64,000 nucleotides of DNA from Nocardia spumae (GTDB lineage: Bacteria > Actinomycetota > Actinomycetes > Mycobacteriales > Mycobacteriaceae). Below the pieces are notes generated by a model. The model was not told where the DNA came from. It did not search any database and saw only the letters and a list, made by a program, of their open reading frames with translations. The stretch lies in NCBI RefSeq assembly GCF_020733635.1, contig NZ_JAJFZL010000001.1, positions 310,001 to 374,000 on the forward strand, given 5' to 3'. Both the position numbers and the translations under genes were made by a program. Positions 26,955 through 35,398 of this stretch are shown here, piece by piece (the first letter of the stretch is position 1; each line of letters opens with the position of its first letter).

Positions 26955-27121
26955 GTCCTGATCCCCATTTCCGATCCGACAAGAAGACGGACAGGCCCCC
27001 CGACGGGCCGTGTTGTTTGTCACCGACAGTGTCGTGAACCGGCCCCAGAGTGTTACCAGCCGGAAGAACCCCGTGACCGGAAACACGACGAGGCGCCACT
27101 TCCGCCCATGCTTGACGATCC

Positions 27122-27137
27122 GGCAAATTCTGTTGCC
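27122..27137. promoter_or_regulatory. GGCAAA/TTGCC operator-like dyad (copy 2)
   Basis: GGCAAATTCTGTTGCC, a 16-base dyad that matches the 16-base GGCAAACAACTTTGCC at 18798-18813 in arms and spacing. It lies 29 bases before the second XRE-cupin gene, in the 211-bp divergent gap with the cutinase-family gene. Confidence 0.55.
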
Positions 27138-27165
27138 ACTCCGGGAAAGGGACCGGCACCGTGAC

Positions 27166-27753
27166 ATGGTGAGTGATGAGTTCGAGGCCGTGTTGGCCGA
27201 TATCGGGCCCCGGCTGCGTGAGCTGCGCGGTCGTCGCGGGCGGACGCTGACCGCCCTGTCCACCGCGACGGGCATTCCGGTCAGCACGCTGTCGCGGCTG
27301 GAATCGGGACAGCGCAAGCCCGGGCTGGAACAGTTGCTGGCGCTGGCCAAGGCCCACCGGATTCCACTGGACGAACTCGTCGGCGCCCCCGCCAGCGGCG
27401 ACCCCCGGGTATATCCGCGCCCCTTCGACCGCGACGGCATGACCGTCATCCCGCTCACCCGCAATCCCGGCGGATTACAGGTCTTCCGCCAGATCCTCCC
27501 GGCCTGCGGTGATCACCGCGATCCGGCGCCTCGCTCCCACCAGGGCTACCACTGGCTCTACGTCCTCACCGGCCGGCTGCGAGTGGTGCTCGGCGACCGC
27601 GACCTCGTACTGAGCACGGGGGAGGTCGCCGAATTCGACACCCACCTCCCACACTGGTTCGGCAACGCCGACGATCGCCCGGTGGAGTTCCTGAGCATCC
27701 TGGGCCCGCAGGGCGAGCGCTTCCACCTGCGAGCTCGCTACCGCCCCAATTGA
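27166..27753 (+). CDS. XRE-family regulator with cupin sensor domain (copy 2)
   Basis: A 195-residue paralogue of the regulator at 18833. The HTH contains LTALSTATGIPVSTLSRLES and the following linker RKPGLEQLLALAKAHRIPLDE aligns throughout. The cupin domain contains YHWLYVLTGRLRVVLGD and HLPHWFGNADDRPVEFLS. The recognition-helix segments differ by a single residue (Ile-Ser to Ile-Pro), in line with the shared operator. I start at the ATG at 27166; the next codon, GTG 27169, is an alternative. It is divergent from the cutinase-family gene. Confidence 0.87.
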   Translation: MVSDEFEAVLADIGPRLRELRGRRGRTLTALSTATGIPVSTLSRLESGQRKPGLEQLLALAKAHRIPLDELVGAPASGDPRVYPRPFDRDGMTVIPLTRNPGGLQVFRQILPACGDHRDPAPRSHQGYHWLYVLTGRLRVVLGDRDLVLSTGEVAEFDTHLPHWFGNADDRPVEFLSILGPQGERFHLRARYRPN

Positions 27754-27800
27754 ATTCGTGCGCCTGCCGCGCGCGATCGATTCCTCGGCGACGTCTCGCG

Positions 27801-28736
27801 TCAGGAGCGGTGCGACTCCGCGGAGGAGGTTCCGGACCGGCGGCGCTGAAAATCCCTGGGTGTCTCGCCGTATTCGGCTTTGAACGCGGTGGAGAACCCC
27901 GTGCTCGTGAAGCCGCAGCGTGCAGCCACTTCCGCGATGGACCGGGGTTCCGGACGGGCCAGCAGATCGCGTGCGGCGCGCAATGATTCGGTACGACGCA
28001 GCTCCCGATAGGTAGTACCGGACTGGTGCAGTACGGATCGGAGTTGCCGGGGAGACCACCCGAGCTCACGAGCCACCGCGGGCAGCCGCACATCACCGGA
28101 CCCGATGTGCTCTCGTACGAACTTCCTTATGGCCTCGACGGTTTCGGCCAGATGGTCGGGCTGTGGCCCGATGTCGTCGACGAGCATGAGACACAGCAGT
28201 TCGGTGATTCGATCGCATACGGCATCGAATTGCGGCGTCGTCAGATTCGACTGTCCGGCGAGGGTGGTGGCGAGCATGCCCTGCACGACCCGGCCCAGAC
28301 CCGATGACATATCGAGCACCGTATGCGCGCCGGGGGCGGGCAGCAGATGCTCGATGTACCTGCGGGGCACGCGCAGCCCGTAAGTCGTCGAACCGGGTTG
28401 CAGTATCCGGCATGCCACGTCCAGCTCGAGGAGGAACCCGTGATGCGGCGGTACCCGGGTGAGCCGGTCCTGCTGTCGGATCACGTATTCGCCCTGCATC
28501 GGGAACGCGATCCAGCACACGTCGGTCGGACTGTTTCGGATGTGGGAGCGGCCGCGGTGCATCAGATGATCACCGCTCTGCTGCGCATACATCAGGGTGT
28601 AGCCCGAGGACTGCTGAACCGTGATCCGGGCCCGCCAGTTGTCCGGATCACGGTAGCGATGATCCGCCGTCAAGAGATGGTCCGTGACCTCGCTCCACTC
28701 CGCTGCGCTTGCGACGGTCAGCTGGGAGAACCGCAT
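27801..28736 (-). CDS. AraC-family transcriptional regulator
   Basis: A 311-residue regulator. The N-terminal half is an AraC_binding_2-like sensor domain. The C-terminal double HTH spans about 210-305, with LPAVARELGWSPRQLRSVLH as the first and IAEVAARCGFTSTGFSTAFK as the second, ending in YGETPRDFQRRR. No Shine-Dalgarno is obvious at the ATG at 28736; an ATG at 28823 would add 29 residues, but it lies in an inverted repeat and has non-family sequence, so I rejected it. It follows the P450 gene on the same strand after 114 bp and may control it. Confidence 0.87.
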   Translation of the reverse strand: MRFSQLTVASAAEWSEVTDHLLTADHRYRDPDNWRARITVQQSSGYTLMYAQQSGDHLMHRGRSHIRNSPTDVCWIAFPMQGEYVIRQQDRLTRVPPHHGFLLELDVACRILQPGSTTYGLRVPRRYIEHLLPAPGAHTVLDMSSGLGRVVQGMLATTLAGQSNLTTPQFDAVCDRITELLCLMLVDDIGPQPDHLAETVEAIRKFVREHIGSGDVRLPAVARELGWSPRQLRSVLHQSGTTYRELRRTESLRAARDLLARPEPRSIAEVAARCGFTSTGFSTAFKAEYGETPRDFQRRRSGTSSAESHRS

Positions 28737-28795
28737 GGTGATTGTTCTGTCGGTCTGGTGCTCATCTCTGCGTATCCGCTCGACTGTGGGCCACG

Positions 28796-28819
28796 GAATA
28801 TCGTGGGCCCCCGATATTC
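28796..28819. terminator. Inverted repeat between P450 and AraC genes
   Basis: GAATATCG and CGATATTC, perfect 8-base arms with an 8-base GC spacer. It is 32 bases past the P450 stop and 60 bases before the AraC start. It could terminate the P450 transcript or be the regulator's operator; the sequence alone does not decide. Confidence 0.4.
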
Positions 28820-28850
28820 TCACAGCTCCCCGCCCGGGATTCGGGCCGGA

Positions 28851-30056
28851 TCAGTCGCGGGATCCGAGCTCCACCGGCACGCAGAGGGGTCCGTTGGTCA
28901 TGAACTGTGGCGCGTACGGCACCGCCGCCGGATCACATGCCAGGCGCATCTCCGGGAACCGGCCGAACAGGGTGGCCAGCGCGATCCGGGATTCCAGCCG
29001 GGCCAGATGCGCGCCGAGGCAGAAGTGCGGACCGCGGCCGAATCCGAGCTGATCGATGTCATCGCGATCGATATCGAAGACATCGGCATTCGAATACTTC
29101 CGTGGATCACGTCCAGCCCCCGCGAACCAGCCCACGATCGCACCCGCGGGGATATCGACACCGGCGATCCGGACATCCTGCAAGGCATACCGGTTGAACA
29201 TGGCGCAAGCCGCGTTCCGGTAGCGCAATGTCTCCTCGACGACGTCGGCCCAGCGATCCCCATCCTTGGCCGCCGCGAGCTGATCGGGATAGGTGTAGAG
29301 GGCCACCACCGCATTACCAAGCAGGTGCATCGTGGTCTCGTGTCCGGCCACGATGATGATCCACAGCATTTCGACCAGTTCGGCATCGGTGATTCCGTGC
29401 TCGGGCTGGGTCTGCACCAGGTCCGAGGTGAGGTCGTCATCGGGTGCGCTGTGTTTGTCCGCGACCAGCCCGGTCAGGTAGCCGACCATCTCCTGCATGG
29501 CGGCCCGGGTCTGCTCACCGGTGCTGGTGTGCGAGATCAGCGTGGCGGTCCAGCCGCGGAACTTCCCCCGGTCGGCGGCCGGTACGCCGAAAAGTTCGCA
29601 GATCACCCCAACGGGCAGTGGCATGGTGAAGTGCTCGACGAGATCGACTTCCGGCTGGTCGGCGAATCTGTCGATGAGATCGTCGGTCAGCTGCTGGATA
29701 CGTGGTTCGAGTTGGGCGACCCGGGCGGGGGTGAAGGCGCGGGCGATGGCCCGGCGCATCCGCATGTGCTCGGCGCCGTCTTTGTTGAGCAGGTGATCGG
29801 CGTCGGTCAGGACTCGGAGCGGCCAGTCGGCGGGGACGGTGCCGTCCTGCATCGCCGGGCAGTTCTTCGCGCTATGGCTGAATAGAGTGCCATCACCGGC
29901 GAGGATCTCACCGACCGCCTGGTGGCTGACCGCCATCCAGGCCTGAATTCCACCTGGCAGTTCGTAGGGCACTATGGGCCCGGTCCGGATCATGCGGTCG
30001 AAAGTGTCGATAACTGGTTCTCCAGCGGTGGGCAGCTGGATGAGTGACTCGGTCAT
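28851..30056 (-). CDS. Cytochrome P450
   Basis: A 401-residue soluble bacterial P450. The I-helix reads IIVAGHETTMHLLGN with the acid-alcohol-type pair, the K-helix ExxR is EETLRYR, and the heme loop is FGRGPHFCLGAHLAR with the proximal Cys. The start MTESLIQLP has no membrane anchor. It acts with a ferredoxin and reductase, and neither gene is nearby. The ATG at 30056 is the natural start. It is divergent from the ornithine cyclodeaminase-family gene across about 300 bp and upstream of the AraC gene. The substrate is unknown. Confidence 0.93.
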   Translation of the reverse strand: MTESLIQLPTAGEPVIDTFDRMIRTGPIVPYELPGGIQAWMAVSHQAVGEILAGDGTLFSHSAKNCPAMQDGTVPADWPLRVLTDADHLLNKDGAEHMRMRRAIARAFTPARVAQLEPRIQQLTDDLIDRFADQPEVDLVEHFTMPLPVGVICELFGVPAADRGKFRGWTATLISHTSTGEQTRAAMQEMVGYLTGLVADKHSAPDDDLTSDLVQTQPEHGITDAELVEMLWIIIVAGHETTMHLLGNAVVALYTYPDQLAAAKDGDRWADVVEETLRYRNAACAMFNRYALQDVRIAGVDIPAGAIVGWFAGAGRDPRKYSNADVFDIDRDDIDQLGFGRGPHFCLGAHLARLESRIALATLFGRFPEMRLACDPAAVPYAPQFMTNGPLCVPVELGSRD

Positions 30057-30359
30057 GCTGGACTCCGTGCTGTGATCGGCCTGAAGAACGCGTGCGATCG
30101 ACGCGTGCTCGAAGAGTGTGATCCAGGTGGCAGTAGCGCATCGACTCGAGCGGGATTCTCTGCCCCGCAGCGAAATATGTCGGTGCGAGATCGAAGAACA
30201 GGACGCGACGCCGGGGCCGATCACTTTCGGCACATCCCCCCGGCCGGCGGCGATCATCGAGATCCGGTACCGCGGAGAGGACTCGCGAAGAGTTGCCGGC
30301 CGGGGTGGTCATGTGATCCACGCCTGGTTTATGTCCCCCCTCCGGATTACCTTGACCGC
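30057..30359. other. Divergent intergenic region, no gene recognised
   Basis: This 303-bp gap separates the divergent P450 and ornithine cyclodeaminase-family genes. The in-frame extension of the plus-strand gene into it has no family similarity. I see no convincing dyad or promoter match. Confidence 0.4.
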
Positions 30360-31349
30360 ATGTTGGTTCTGGGGCGCGCGGATGTCGAATCGGCACTGGA
30401 TGCGGACACGTTGATCGATGCGATGGGCCCAGCGATGGCCGATCTGAGCGCGGATCGGGTGTCCGCGCCGAACCGGACGGCGACTGTCGTAGCTGCGGGT
30501 GAAACCTTCACCGGATTGCTCGACATGCCGGCCTATGTCCCCTCCTCCGGAGCCCTGACCAGCAAGTTGGTGAGCGTCTTCCCAGGTAACACCGGAACCG
30601 AACACCCAGTCCGGCAAGCGATCGTCGTGGTGTTCGATCCCCGGACCGGTACTCCGGCGGCGGTCCTGGACGGCACCTCGCTCACCGCAGCCCGGACCGC
30701 CGCGTGCTCGGCCTTGTCGGCCCGGTTACTGGCACGCGCGGATTCGGAGATTCTTGCGATCCTGGGTACCGGTGTACAGGCCCGCGCCCACGCCCGCTTC
30801 GTATCCCGGGTGCGGCCGTTCCGGCAGGTTCGCGTGGCGGGCAGCGATCGCGATCGGACCGCTGCCGCGGCGGCGGCGCTGGCCGCCGAACTCGACGTCG
30901 AGGTGGCGGCGGCACCCTTCTACCAGGAGGCGCTCGACGGCGCGGATGTCGTCTGTGGCGCCACTTTCGCCGCAGAACCGGCGATCCGCCGGGCCTGGCT
31001 GGCGCCGGGCACCCATGTGACCTCTGTCGGCTACCACCCCAGCGGCCGCGAAGTGGACGACGAGACGATCGCCGAGGCCCTGTTGTTCGTCGAATCCCGC
31101 GACGCCGCACTGCAAGCGATCCCACCCAACCGGGATCTGGCCGAACCTCTCCAGCGCGGCCTCATCTCCGCCGCCGATATCCGCGCCGAACTGGGCGAAC
31201 TGGTGGCGGGCACGGCTGTCGGCCGCACCGACGATCGGCAGCTCACCCTCTACAAATCCGTCGGTGTGGCGGTTCAGGACGCCGCCGCGGCGGCGCTGGT
31301 ACTCAGCGTCGCCCAGGAACGCGGGCTCGGTGTCCACGCGCCCATGTGA
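30360..31349 (+). CDS. Ornithine cyclodeaminase/mu-crystallin family protein
   Basis: A 329-residue NAD(P)-dependent protein. Family features are the substrate-binding Arg/Lys region GALTSKLVSVFPGN, LDGTSLTAARTAACSALSA, the Rossmann motif ILGTGVQARAHARFVS and GTHVTSVGYHPSGREVDDE. The family includes ornithine cyclodeaminase, alanine dehydrogenase and enzymes that make or use imino acids in natural-product pathways, so the reaction is not fixed. The ATG at 30360 matches the family N-terminus, but its ribosome-binding site is poor. It is convergent with dnaB with only 24 bases between the stops. Confidence 0.85.
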   Translation: MLVLGRADVESALDADTLIDAMGPAMADLSADRVSAPNRTATVVAAGETFTGLLDMPAYVPSSGALTSKLVSVFPGNTGTEHPVRQAIVVVFDPRTGTPAAVLDGTSLTAARTAACSALSARLLARADSEILAILGTGVQARAHARFVSRVRPFRQVRVAGSDRDRTAAAAAALAAELDVEVAAAPFYQEALDGADVVCGATFAAEPAIRRAWLAPGTHVTSVGYHPSGREVDDETIAEALLFVESRDAALQAIPPNRDLAEPLQRGLISAADIRAELGELVAGTAVGRTDDRQLTLYKSVGVAVQDAAAAALVLSVAQERGLGVHAPM

Positions 31350-31373
31350 GTGCCACCCGAAGGTCGGCGGAGT

Positions 31374-33191
31374 TCAGCCGCGCGCCATATCCACGAAACG
31401 GCTCAAATGCAGCTGGTGCGCAACGGTAATCGTGGCGGTGGGTCCATTGCGGTGTTTACCGAGAATAAGATCGGCTTCGCCGCCGCGCGGATCGTCACGT
31501 TCGAAGGCATCGGGCCGGTGCAGCAGGATAACCATGTCCGCATCCTGTTCGAGCGAGCCCGACTCGCGCAGGTCGGACACCATGGGGCGCTTATCGGTTC
31601 GCTGTTCCGGACCACGGTTCAGCTGACTGATCGCGACCACCGGCACTTCCAATTCCTTGGCCAGCAGCTTCAGGCTTCGGGAGAATTCCGAGACTTCCTG
31701 CTGCCGGGATTCGACCTTCTTGCCGGAGGTCATCAGCTGCAGATAGTCGACGATCACGAGCCGCAGGTCATGGCGCTGTTTGAGGCGACGTGCCTTGGCC
31801 CGGATCTCCATCATGGTCAGGTTCGGTGAATCGTCCACGAACAGCGGAGCTTCACTGATCTCGCTCATCCGCCGCGCGAGTTTCGTCCAGTCGTCGTCGC
31901 TCATCCGCCCGGCGCGCATATCGCCGAGTTTGATCTTCGCCTCGGCCGACAGCAGACGCATCACGATCTCGGTCCGGCTCATCTCCAGCGAGAAGATGAC
32001 GCTGGCCAGACCATGCTTGATCGAGCAACTCCGCATGAAATCCATACCGAGAGTGGAGTTGTGGGTAGGAATCATGGAGCGACCGGCGAGGTAGAGATGG
32101 TCGGCGTTGTCGACCTCGACGCACCGCACCGGAACCGTATCGACTTTGCGGACGTCGACGATCTGGCGTTCCGGCCGTCCCGGGGTCGCCGGGATCCGGT
32201 GATCGAGCTGGCCGGCCATATCGCGCAGGGTGGATTCGATCTCGAGGGTGGTTCGGACCCTGGGCCGCGTCGCGCCCGATCGAGCCATCGTCAGCCACTG
32301 ATGTTCGGCATCGGCGACAAGTACCGCCCCGTCCGAGAACTCGACCTCGTAGCACGGGCGTTCGGTCATCGTCTCCGTTGCCGCGAGTACCCGAGTGGAC
32401 TGCCCGTGCGCGTCGAGCAACTCGTCGCCGACAGCGACCGCACCCATCGTCGTCCAGCCCGAAGGCGTCGGCAGCGGGGTGTCCAGGGCCAATGCCTTAC
32501 CCACACCGGGACGCGCCGCGACGATGATCATCTGGCCCGGGTGCAGGCCGTTGGTGACCTCGTCGAGTTCGGTGAAACCGGTTGGCACGCCGAGGGAGAT
32601 GCCGCCGCGGCTGGCGATGGAGTCGATCTCGTCCATCGTGGGCTGGAGGAGTTCCTCCAGGGGCATGAAGTCTTCGCTGGAGCGGCGCTCGGTGACCTCG
32701 TAGATCTCGGCCTGGGCGCGGTCCACCACCTCGGCGACGTCCTGGCCGTCGGCGCCGGCGTAGCCGAATTGGACGATGCGGGTTCCGGCCTCGACCAGGC
32801 GGCGCAGAATCGCCTTCTCCGCAACGATTTCGGCGTAGAACGAGGCGTTGGCGGCGGTGGGGACGGTTTGGGTCAGGGTGACCAGGTAGGGGGCGCCGCC
32901 GATGCGTTTGAGTTCACCGCGCCGGTCCAGGGTGGCGGCGACGGTGACGGGGTCGGCCGGTTCGCCGCGGCCGTAGAGATCGAGGACGGCGTCGTAGACG
33001 GCCTGGTGGGCCGGACGGTAGAAATCGCCGGGCCGGATGACCTCGACCACGTCGGCGATGGCGTCCTTGCTGAGCAGCATGCCGCCGAGTACCGACTGTT
33101 CGGCCGCCATATCGTGCGGGGGTTGCCGGCCGAAATCCTCACCCGGCTGGTCGTTGTAGTCCGAGTGCCCGCGATCGTCGACGACTGCCAC
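31374..33191 (-). CDS. dnaB: Replicative DNA helicase DnaB, intein-containing precursor
   Basis: Hexameric replication-fork helicase. The 605-residue precursor becomes a 459-residue helicase after removal of a 146-residue intein (residues 233-378) that splits the Walker A motif between RPGVGK and STLGMD. The N-terminal domain contains PPHDMAAEQSVLGGMLL. After the intein come SLEMSRTEIVMRLL, the Walker B LVIVDYLQLM, the switch motif ISQLNRGPEQRTDKRPMVSD and the arginine-finger region ADLILGKHRNGPT. It starts at a GTG at 33191. Its position after rpsF-ssb-rpsR-rplI is the conserved mycobacterial arrangement; a terminator and a long gap with DnaA-box-like sites separate it from rplI. Confidence 0.96.
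   Translation of the reverse strand: MAVVDDRGHSDYNDQPGEDFGRQPPHDMAAEQSVLGGMLLSKDAIADVVEVIRPGDFYRPAHQAVYDAVLDLYGRGEPADPVTVAATLDRRGELKRIGGAPYLVTLTQTVPTAANASFYAEIVAEKAILRRLVEAGTRIVQFGYAGADGQDVAEVVDRAQAEIYEVTERRSSEDFMPLEELLQPTMDEIDSIASRGGISLGVPTGFTELDEVTNGLHPGQMIIVAARPGVGKALALDTPLPTPSGWTTMGAVAVGDELLDAHGQSTRVLAATETMTERPCYEVEFSDGAVLVADAEHQWLTMARSGATRPRVRTTLEIESTLRDMAGQLDHRIPATPGRPERQIVDVRKVDTVPVRCVEVDNADHLYLAGRSMIPTHNSTLGMDFMRSCSIKHGLASVIFSLEMSRTEIVMRLLSAEAKIKLGDMRAGRMSDDDWTKLARRMSEISEAPLFVDDSPNLTMMEIRAKARRLKQRHDLRLVIVDYLQLMTSGKKVESRQQEVSEFSRSLKLLAKELEVPVVAISQLNRGPEQRTDKRPMVSDLRESGSLEQDADMVILLHRPDAFERDDPRGGEADLILGKHRNGPTATITVAHQLHLSRFVDMARG
32058..32495 (-). other. DnaB mini-intein, class 3 type
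   Basis: A 146-residue protein-splicing element beginning Ala-Leu-Ala-Leu and ending PTHN before extein Ser. The first residue is Ala, so the normal class 1 nucleophile is missing. The three residues that mark class 3 inteins are present: Trp67 (AEHQWL, block B), Cys125 (VRCVEV, block F) and Thr144 (PTHN, block G), plus His65, His145 and the terminal Asn146. These positions agree within one residue with the published WCT triad (Trp67, Cys124, Thr143) of the mycobacteriophage Bethlehem DnaB intein. No homing endonuclease block is present between blocks B and F, so it is a mini-intein. Splicing should use Cys125 for the first attack, an inference from the class. Confidence 0.9.
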
Positions 33192-33847
33192 TCGAACCGA
33201 CCGTCCTCTCTCATCGCACCGGCCCCATCATGCGCACCCGGTTCGACCTTATTGATGACTTGTTGTACGCCCGGGCACCGACACGTTGGGACATGTCACA
33301 CCGGACGTCACCGGGTCTGCAGCTAACGATGTCGGAGCGTCGTAATCACGGCGCTACCGGCGCGCGGTCACGGTGCGGACATGAACCTAAGGGACCGAAC
33401 TGGGGATCGCCAAACCGCCCTGTGGAAACAGCTGTGGATAAACTGGGTACAGTTCACCTGCTGTTGTGTAGGCCCTGTGCATCACCTGGGGACAACTAGG
33501 TATGCGAGAAGGCTATAACCAGGTAGACACGCCTTTTTCCAGTTACCCACATGTGGATTGAAATGGTGTCGGCGTGTCCCGGAACGTGAACAGCCGGGCG
33601 TGTTGGGTAAACACTGCTCTCGCGCGATATGACACAGATCACATAAGCGTCGGTCGGTTTTTCGAGTTGTCCACAAATCCCCAGAGAGCTGGGTAGAAAA
33701 CGCGCGGATACCTTCGGCGGCGGGAACGCACAGTCGCCGTCGCGCTGGAGCAAATCTCTCGCAACTCTATCTGGCCGACTTCGATTTGTGTCCGGAACGC
33801 GACAAGACCCGTGAACACATCCCCCGACCGGCCGACACGCGCGCAGG
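33192..33847. other. Long dnaB-rplI gap, no credible gene
   Basis: This 656-bp region is visibly less GC-rich than its surroundings. Short frames exist (for example 33230-33499 plus, 33496-33753 minus), but they show no codon bias, ribosome-binding site or recognisable domain. In M. tuberculosis this position holds a small gene (Rv0057); I find no equivalent. The notable content is DnaA-box-like sequence, listed separately. Confidence 0.55.
33433..33675. promoter_or_regulatory. Cluster of DnaA-box-like sites
   Basis: Two exact boxes: TGTGGATAA at 33433-33441 (reverse of TTATCCACA) and TTGTCCACA at 33667-33675. Weaker matches are TGGGGACAA at 33487-33495 (one mismatch) and TGTGGATTG at 33552-33560 (two mismatches). 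They lie upstream of dnaB in a lower-GC gap. They may let DnaA act on dnaB transcription or titrate DnaA. I do not see the dnaA-dnaN context of oriC. Confidence 0.5.
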
Positions 33848-33888
33848 CGAAGACCATCCCCGCGGACGAACCGTGGGGATGGTCTTCG
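33848..33888 (-). terminator. Terminator of the rpsF-ssb-rpsR-rplI operon
   Basis: Perfect 14-bp stem containing GAAGACCATCCCC and GGGGATGGTCTTC with a 13-base loop, 43 bases after the rplI stop. It is the strongest hairpin in this neighbourhood and separates the ribosomal operon from dnaB. Confidence 0.8.
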
Positions 33889-33930
33889 ACGAGCTGTCGT
33901 CCGCTGCCCGCGAGGGCGACGGGCGGAGGA

Positions 33931-34386
33931 TCACTCCGCGGCAGCAACCTGCAGATCGAACTTGGCAACCACGTCGGGGTGCAGGTGCACCGAGACGGTG
34001 TGCTTGCCGGTGCTCTTGATGTGCGACTTCGGCAGCTCGATGCTGCGCTTGTCCAGCACCGGGCCACCGGCGGTCTTCACCGCACCGGCGACATCGGCGG
34101 CGGTGACCGAGCCGAACAGCTTGCCGGTGCCGGCGGTCTTCACCGACAGCGATACCGACTCGAGGCCCTCGATAGCGGCCTTGAGCTCCTGGGCGTGGCC
34201 CAGGTCGCGCACACGGCGGGCGTCCTGCGCCCGGCGAATGCCCTCGACCTGCTTCTGGGCGCCACGGGTGGCGACGATCGCCAGGCCGCGGGGCAGCAGG
34301 TAGTTGCGGCCGTAGCCGTCCTTGACCTCCACGGTGTCGCCGGGCGCACCGAGGTTGTCCACATCAGCAGTCAGAATCAGCTTCAT
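33931..34386 (-). CDS. rplI: Ribosomal protein L9
   Basis: A 151-residue large-subunit protein. The N-terminal domain has [20 protein letters not shown] and [16 protein letters not shown], the classic L9 signature for 23S rRNA binding. The central connecting helix (residues about 45-75) and the C-terminal domain are complete. It is the last gene of the rpsF-ssb-rpsR-rplI operon, 16 bases after rpsR, and is followed by a strong terminator. Length and start agree with the family. Confidence 0.98.
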   Translation of the reverse strand: MKLILTADVDNLGAPGDTVEVKDGYGRNYLLPRGLAIVATRGAQKQVEGIRRAQDARRVRDLGHAQELKAAIEGLESVSLSVKTAGTGKLFGSVTAADVAGAVKTAGGPVLDKRSIELPKSHIKSTGKHTVSVHLHPDVVAKFDLQVAAAE

Positions 34387-34402
34387 TGTCTGCCTCCCGT
34401 TC

Positions 34403-34675
34403 TCAGCGAGCCGTGGACACGTAGGGCAGCAGCGCGACCTCGCGAGAGTTCTTCACCGCGACGGCGACGTCGCGCTGGTGCTGCACGCAGTTTCCGGTGA
34501 CACGGCGGGCGCGGATCTTGCCGCGGTCGCTGACGAACTTGCGCAGCAACGCCGTGTCCTTGTAGTCGATGACGGCGCCGGTGCCCGAGCCGTCCTTCTT
34601 CGCCTTCTTGTCGTCCTTGCAGAACGCGCAAGCCTTCTTCTTCAGCACCTTTTCGCGTGCCGGTGCTTTGGCCAT
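34403..34675 (-). CDS. rpsR: Ribosomal protein S18 (Cys-containing, C+ form)
   Basis: A 90-residue small-subunit protein with the S18 core [38 protein letters not shown] and VALLPYV. It has CAFC near residue 16 and a further Cys in GNCVQ, as in the zinc-type (C+) S18 paralogue that actinobacteria keep in the ssb operon. Many actinobacteria carry a second Cys-free S18 used under zinc limitation; none is in this window. S18 binds S6 in the ribosome, and the pair probably also binds the leader at 35702-35746. Confidence 0.97.
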   Translation of the reverse strand: MAKAPAREKVLKKKACAFCKDDKKAKKDGSGTGAVIDYKDTALLRKFVSDRGKIRARRVTGNCVQHQRDVAVAVKNSREVALLPYVSTAR

Positions 34676-34733
34676 GGGTCTTCACTCCGTTTGCCTGGGA
34701 GCCGCATTCGCGGGCCCCGATATGTAAGCCGTC

Positions 34734-35288
34734 TCAGAACGGCGGTTCGTCGTCCATCTGGCCGCCCCCGAAGGAGCCGGCCGCGGGAGCGCTGCCCCAC
34801 GGATCGTCGCCTGCGGAACCCTGTCCGCCGCGACCGCCACCGTTGGAGCCGCCGAAGCCCCCACCACTGCCGCCGGAATTGCCGCCACCGCTGTTGAAAC
34901 CACCACCACCGCCGCCGCCACCGCGCGAGGTCTTGTTGACCTTCGCGGTCGCGTAGCGCAGGGAGGGACCGACCTCGTCGACCTCGAGTTCGACGACTGT
35001 GCGCTTCTCACCCTCGCGGGTTTCGTAGGAGCGCTGCTTGAGTCGTCCGCTCACGATGACGCGAGCGCCTCGGGTCAGGCTCTCGGCGACATTCTCCGCG
35101 GCCTCACGCCAAATGTTGCAGCGCAGGAACAGTGCCTCGCCGTCTTTCCATTCGTTGGCGTTGCGGTCGAACACCCGGGGAGTCGATGCGACGGTGAAGT
35201 TGGCCACCGCCGCGCCCGCGGGCGTGAATCGAAGTTCCGGATCTGCCGTCAGATTGCCGATGACGGTGATTACGGTGTCGCCTGCCAT
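34734..35288 (-). CDS. ssb: Single-stranded DNA-binding protein
   Basis: A 184-residue SSB. The OB fold spans residues 1-115 ([38 protein letters not shown]). It is followed by a long Gly-rich disordered linker (runs of [14 protein letters not shown]) and the acidic C-terminal tip MDDEPPF that recruits replication and repair partners. It lies between rpsF and rpsR in the operon and shares function with the nearby dnaB. The ATG at 35288 has a strong AGGAGG upstream. Confidence 0.98.
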   Translation of the reverse strand: MAGDTVITVIGNLTADPELRFTPAGAAVANFTVASTPRVFDRNANEWKDGEALFLRCNIWREAAENVAESLTRGARVIVSGRLKQRSYETREGEKRTVVELEVDEVGPSLRYATAKVNKTSRGGGGGGGGFNSGGGNSGGSGGGFGGSNGGGRGGQGSAGDDPWGSAPAAGSFGGGQMDDEPPF

Positions 35289-35398
35289 GGTTCCTCCTGG
35301 TCTTCGGTGCGATCAGCTGTGCACTCGCCTGTTGCGCTAGAGCCTAGAGTCAGGCAACGACAAGTGCGGCTTTCCGGCAGAGCTTCTCGCCAGGGGGA

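Noticed and set aside
25269..27164. Plus-strand open frame of 631 codons opposite the cutinase-family gene
   Set aside because: Low-complexity Arg/Gly translation caused by the Thr/Pro repeat region and GC bias; the minus strand has the signal peptide and catalytic triad.
33230..33753. Short frames between dnaB and rplI as an Rv0057-like gene
   Set aside because: Too short, no codon bias or motif, and the region carries DnaA-box-like sites.
33192..33848. Chromosomal replication origin
   Set aside because: Only two exact DnaA boxes, and neither dnaA nor dnaN is present.
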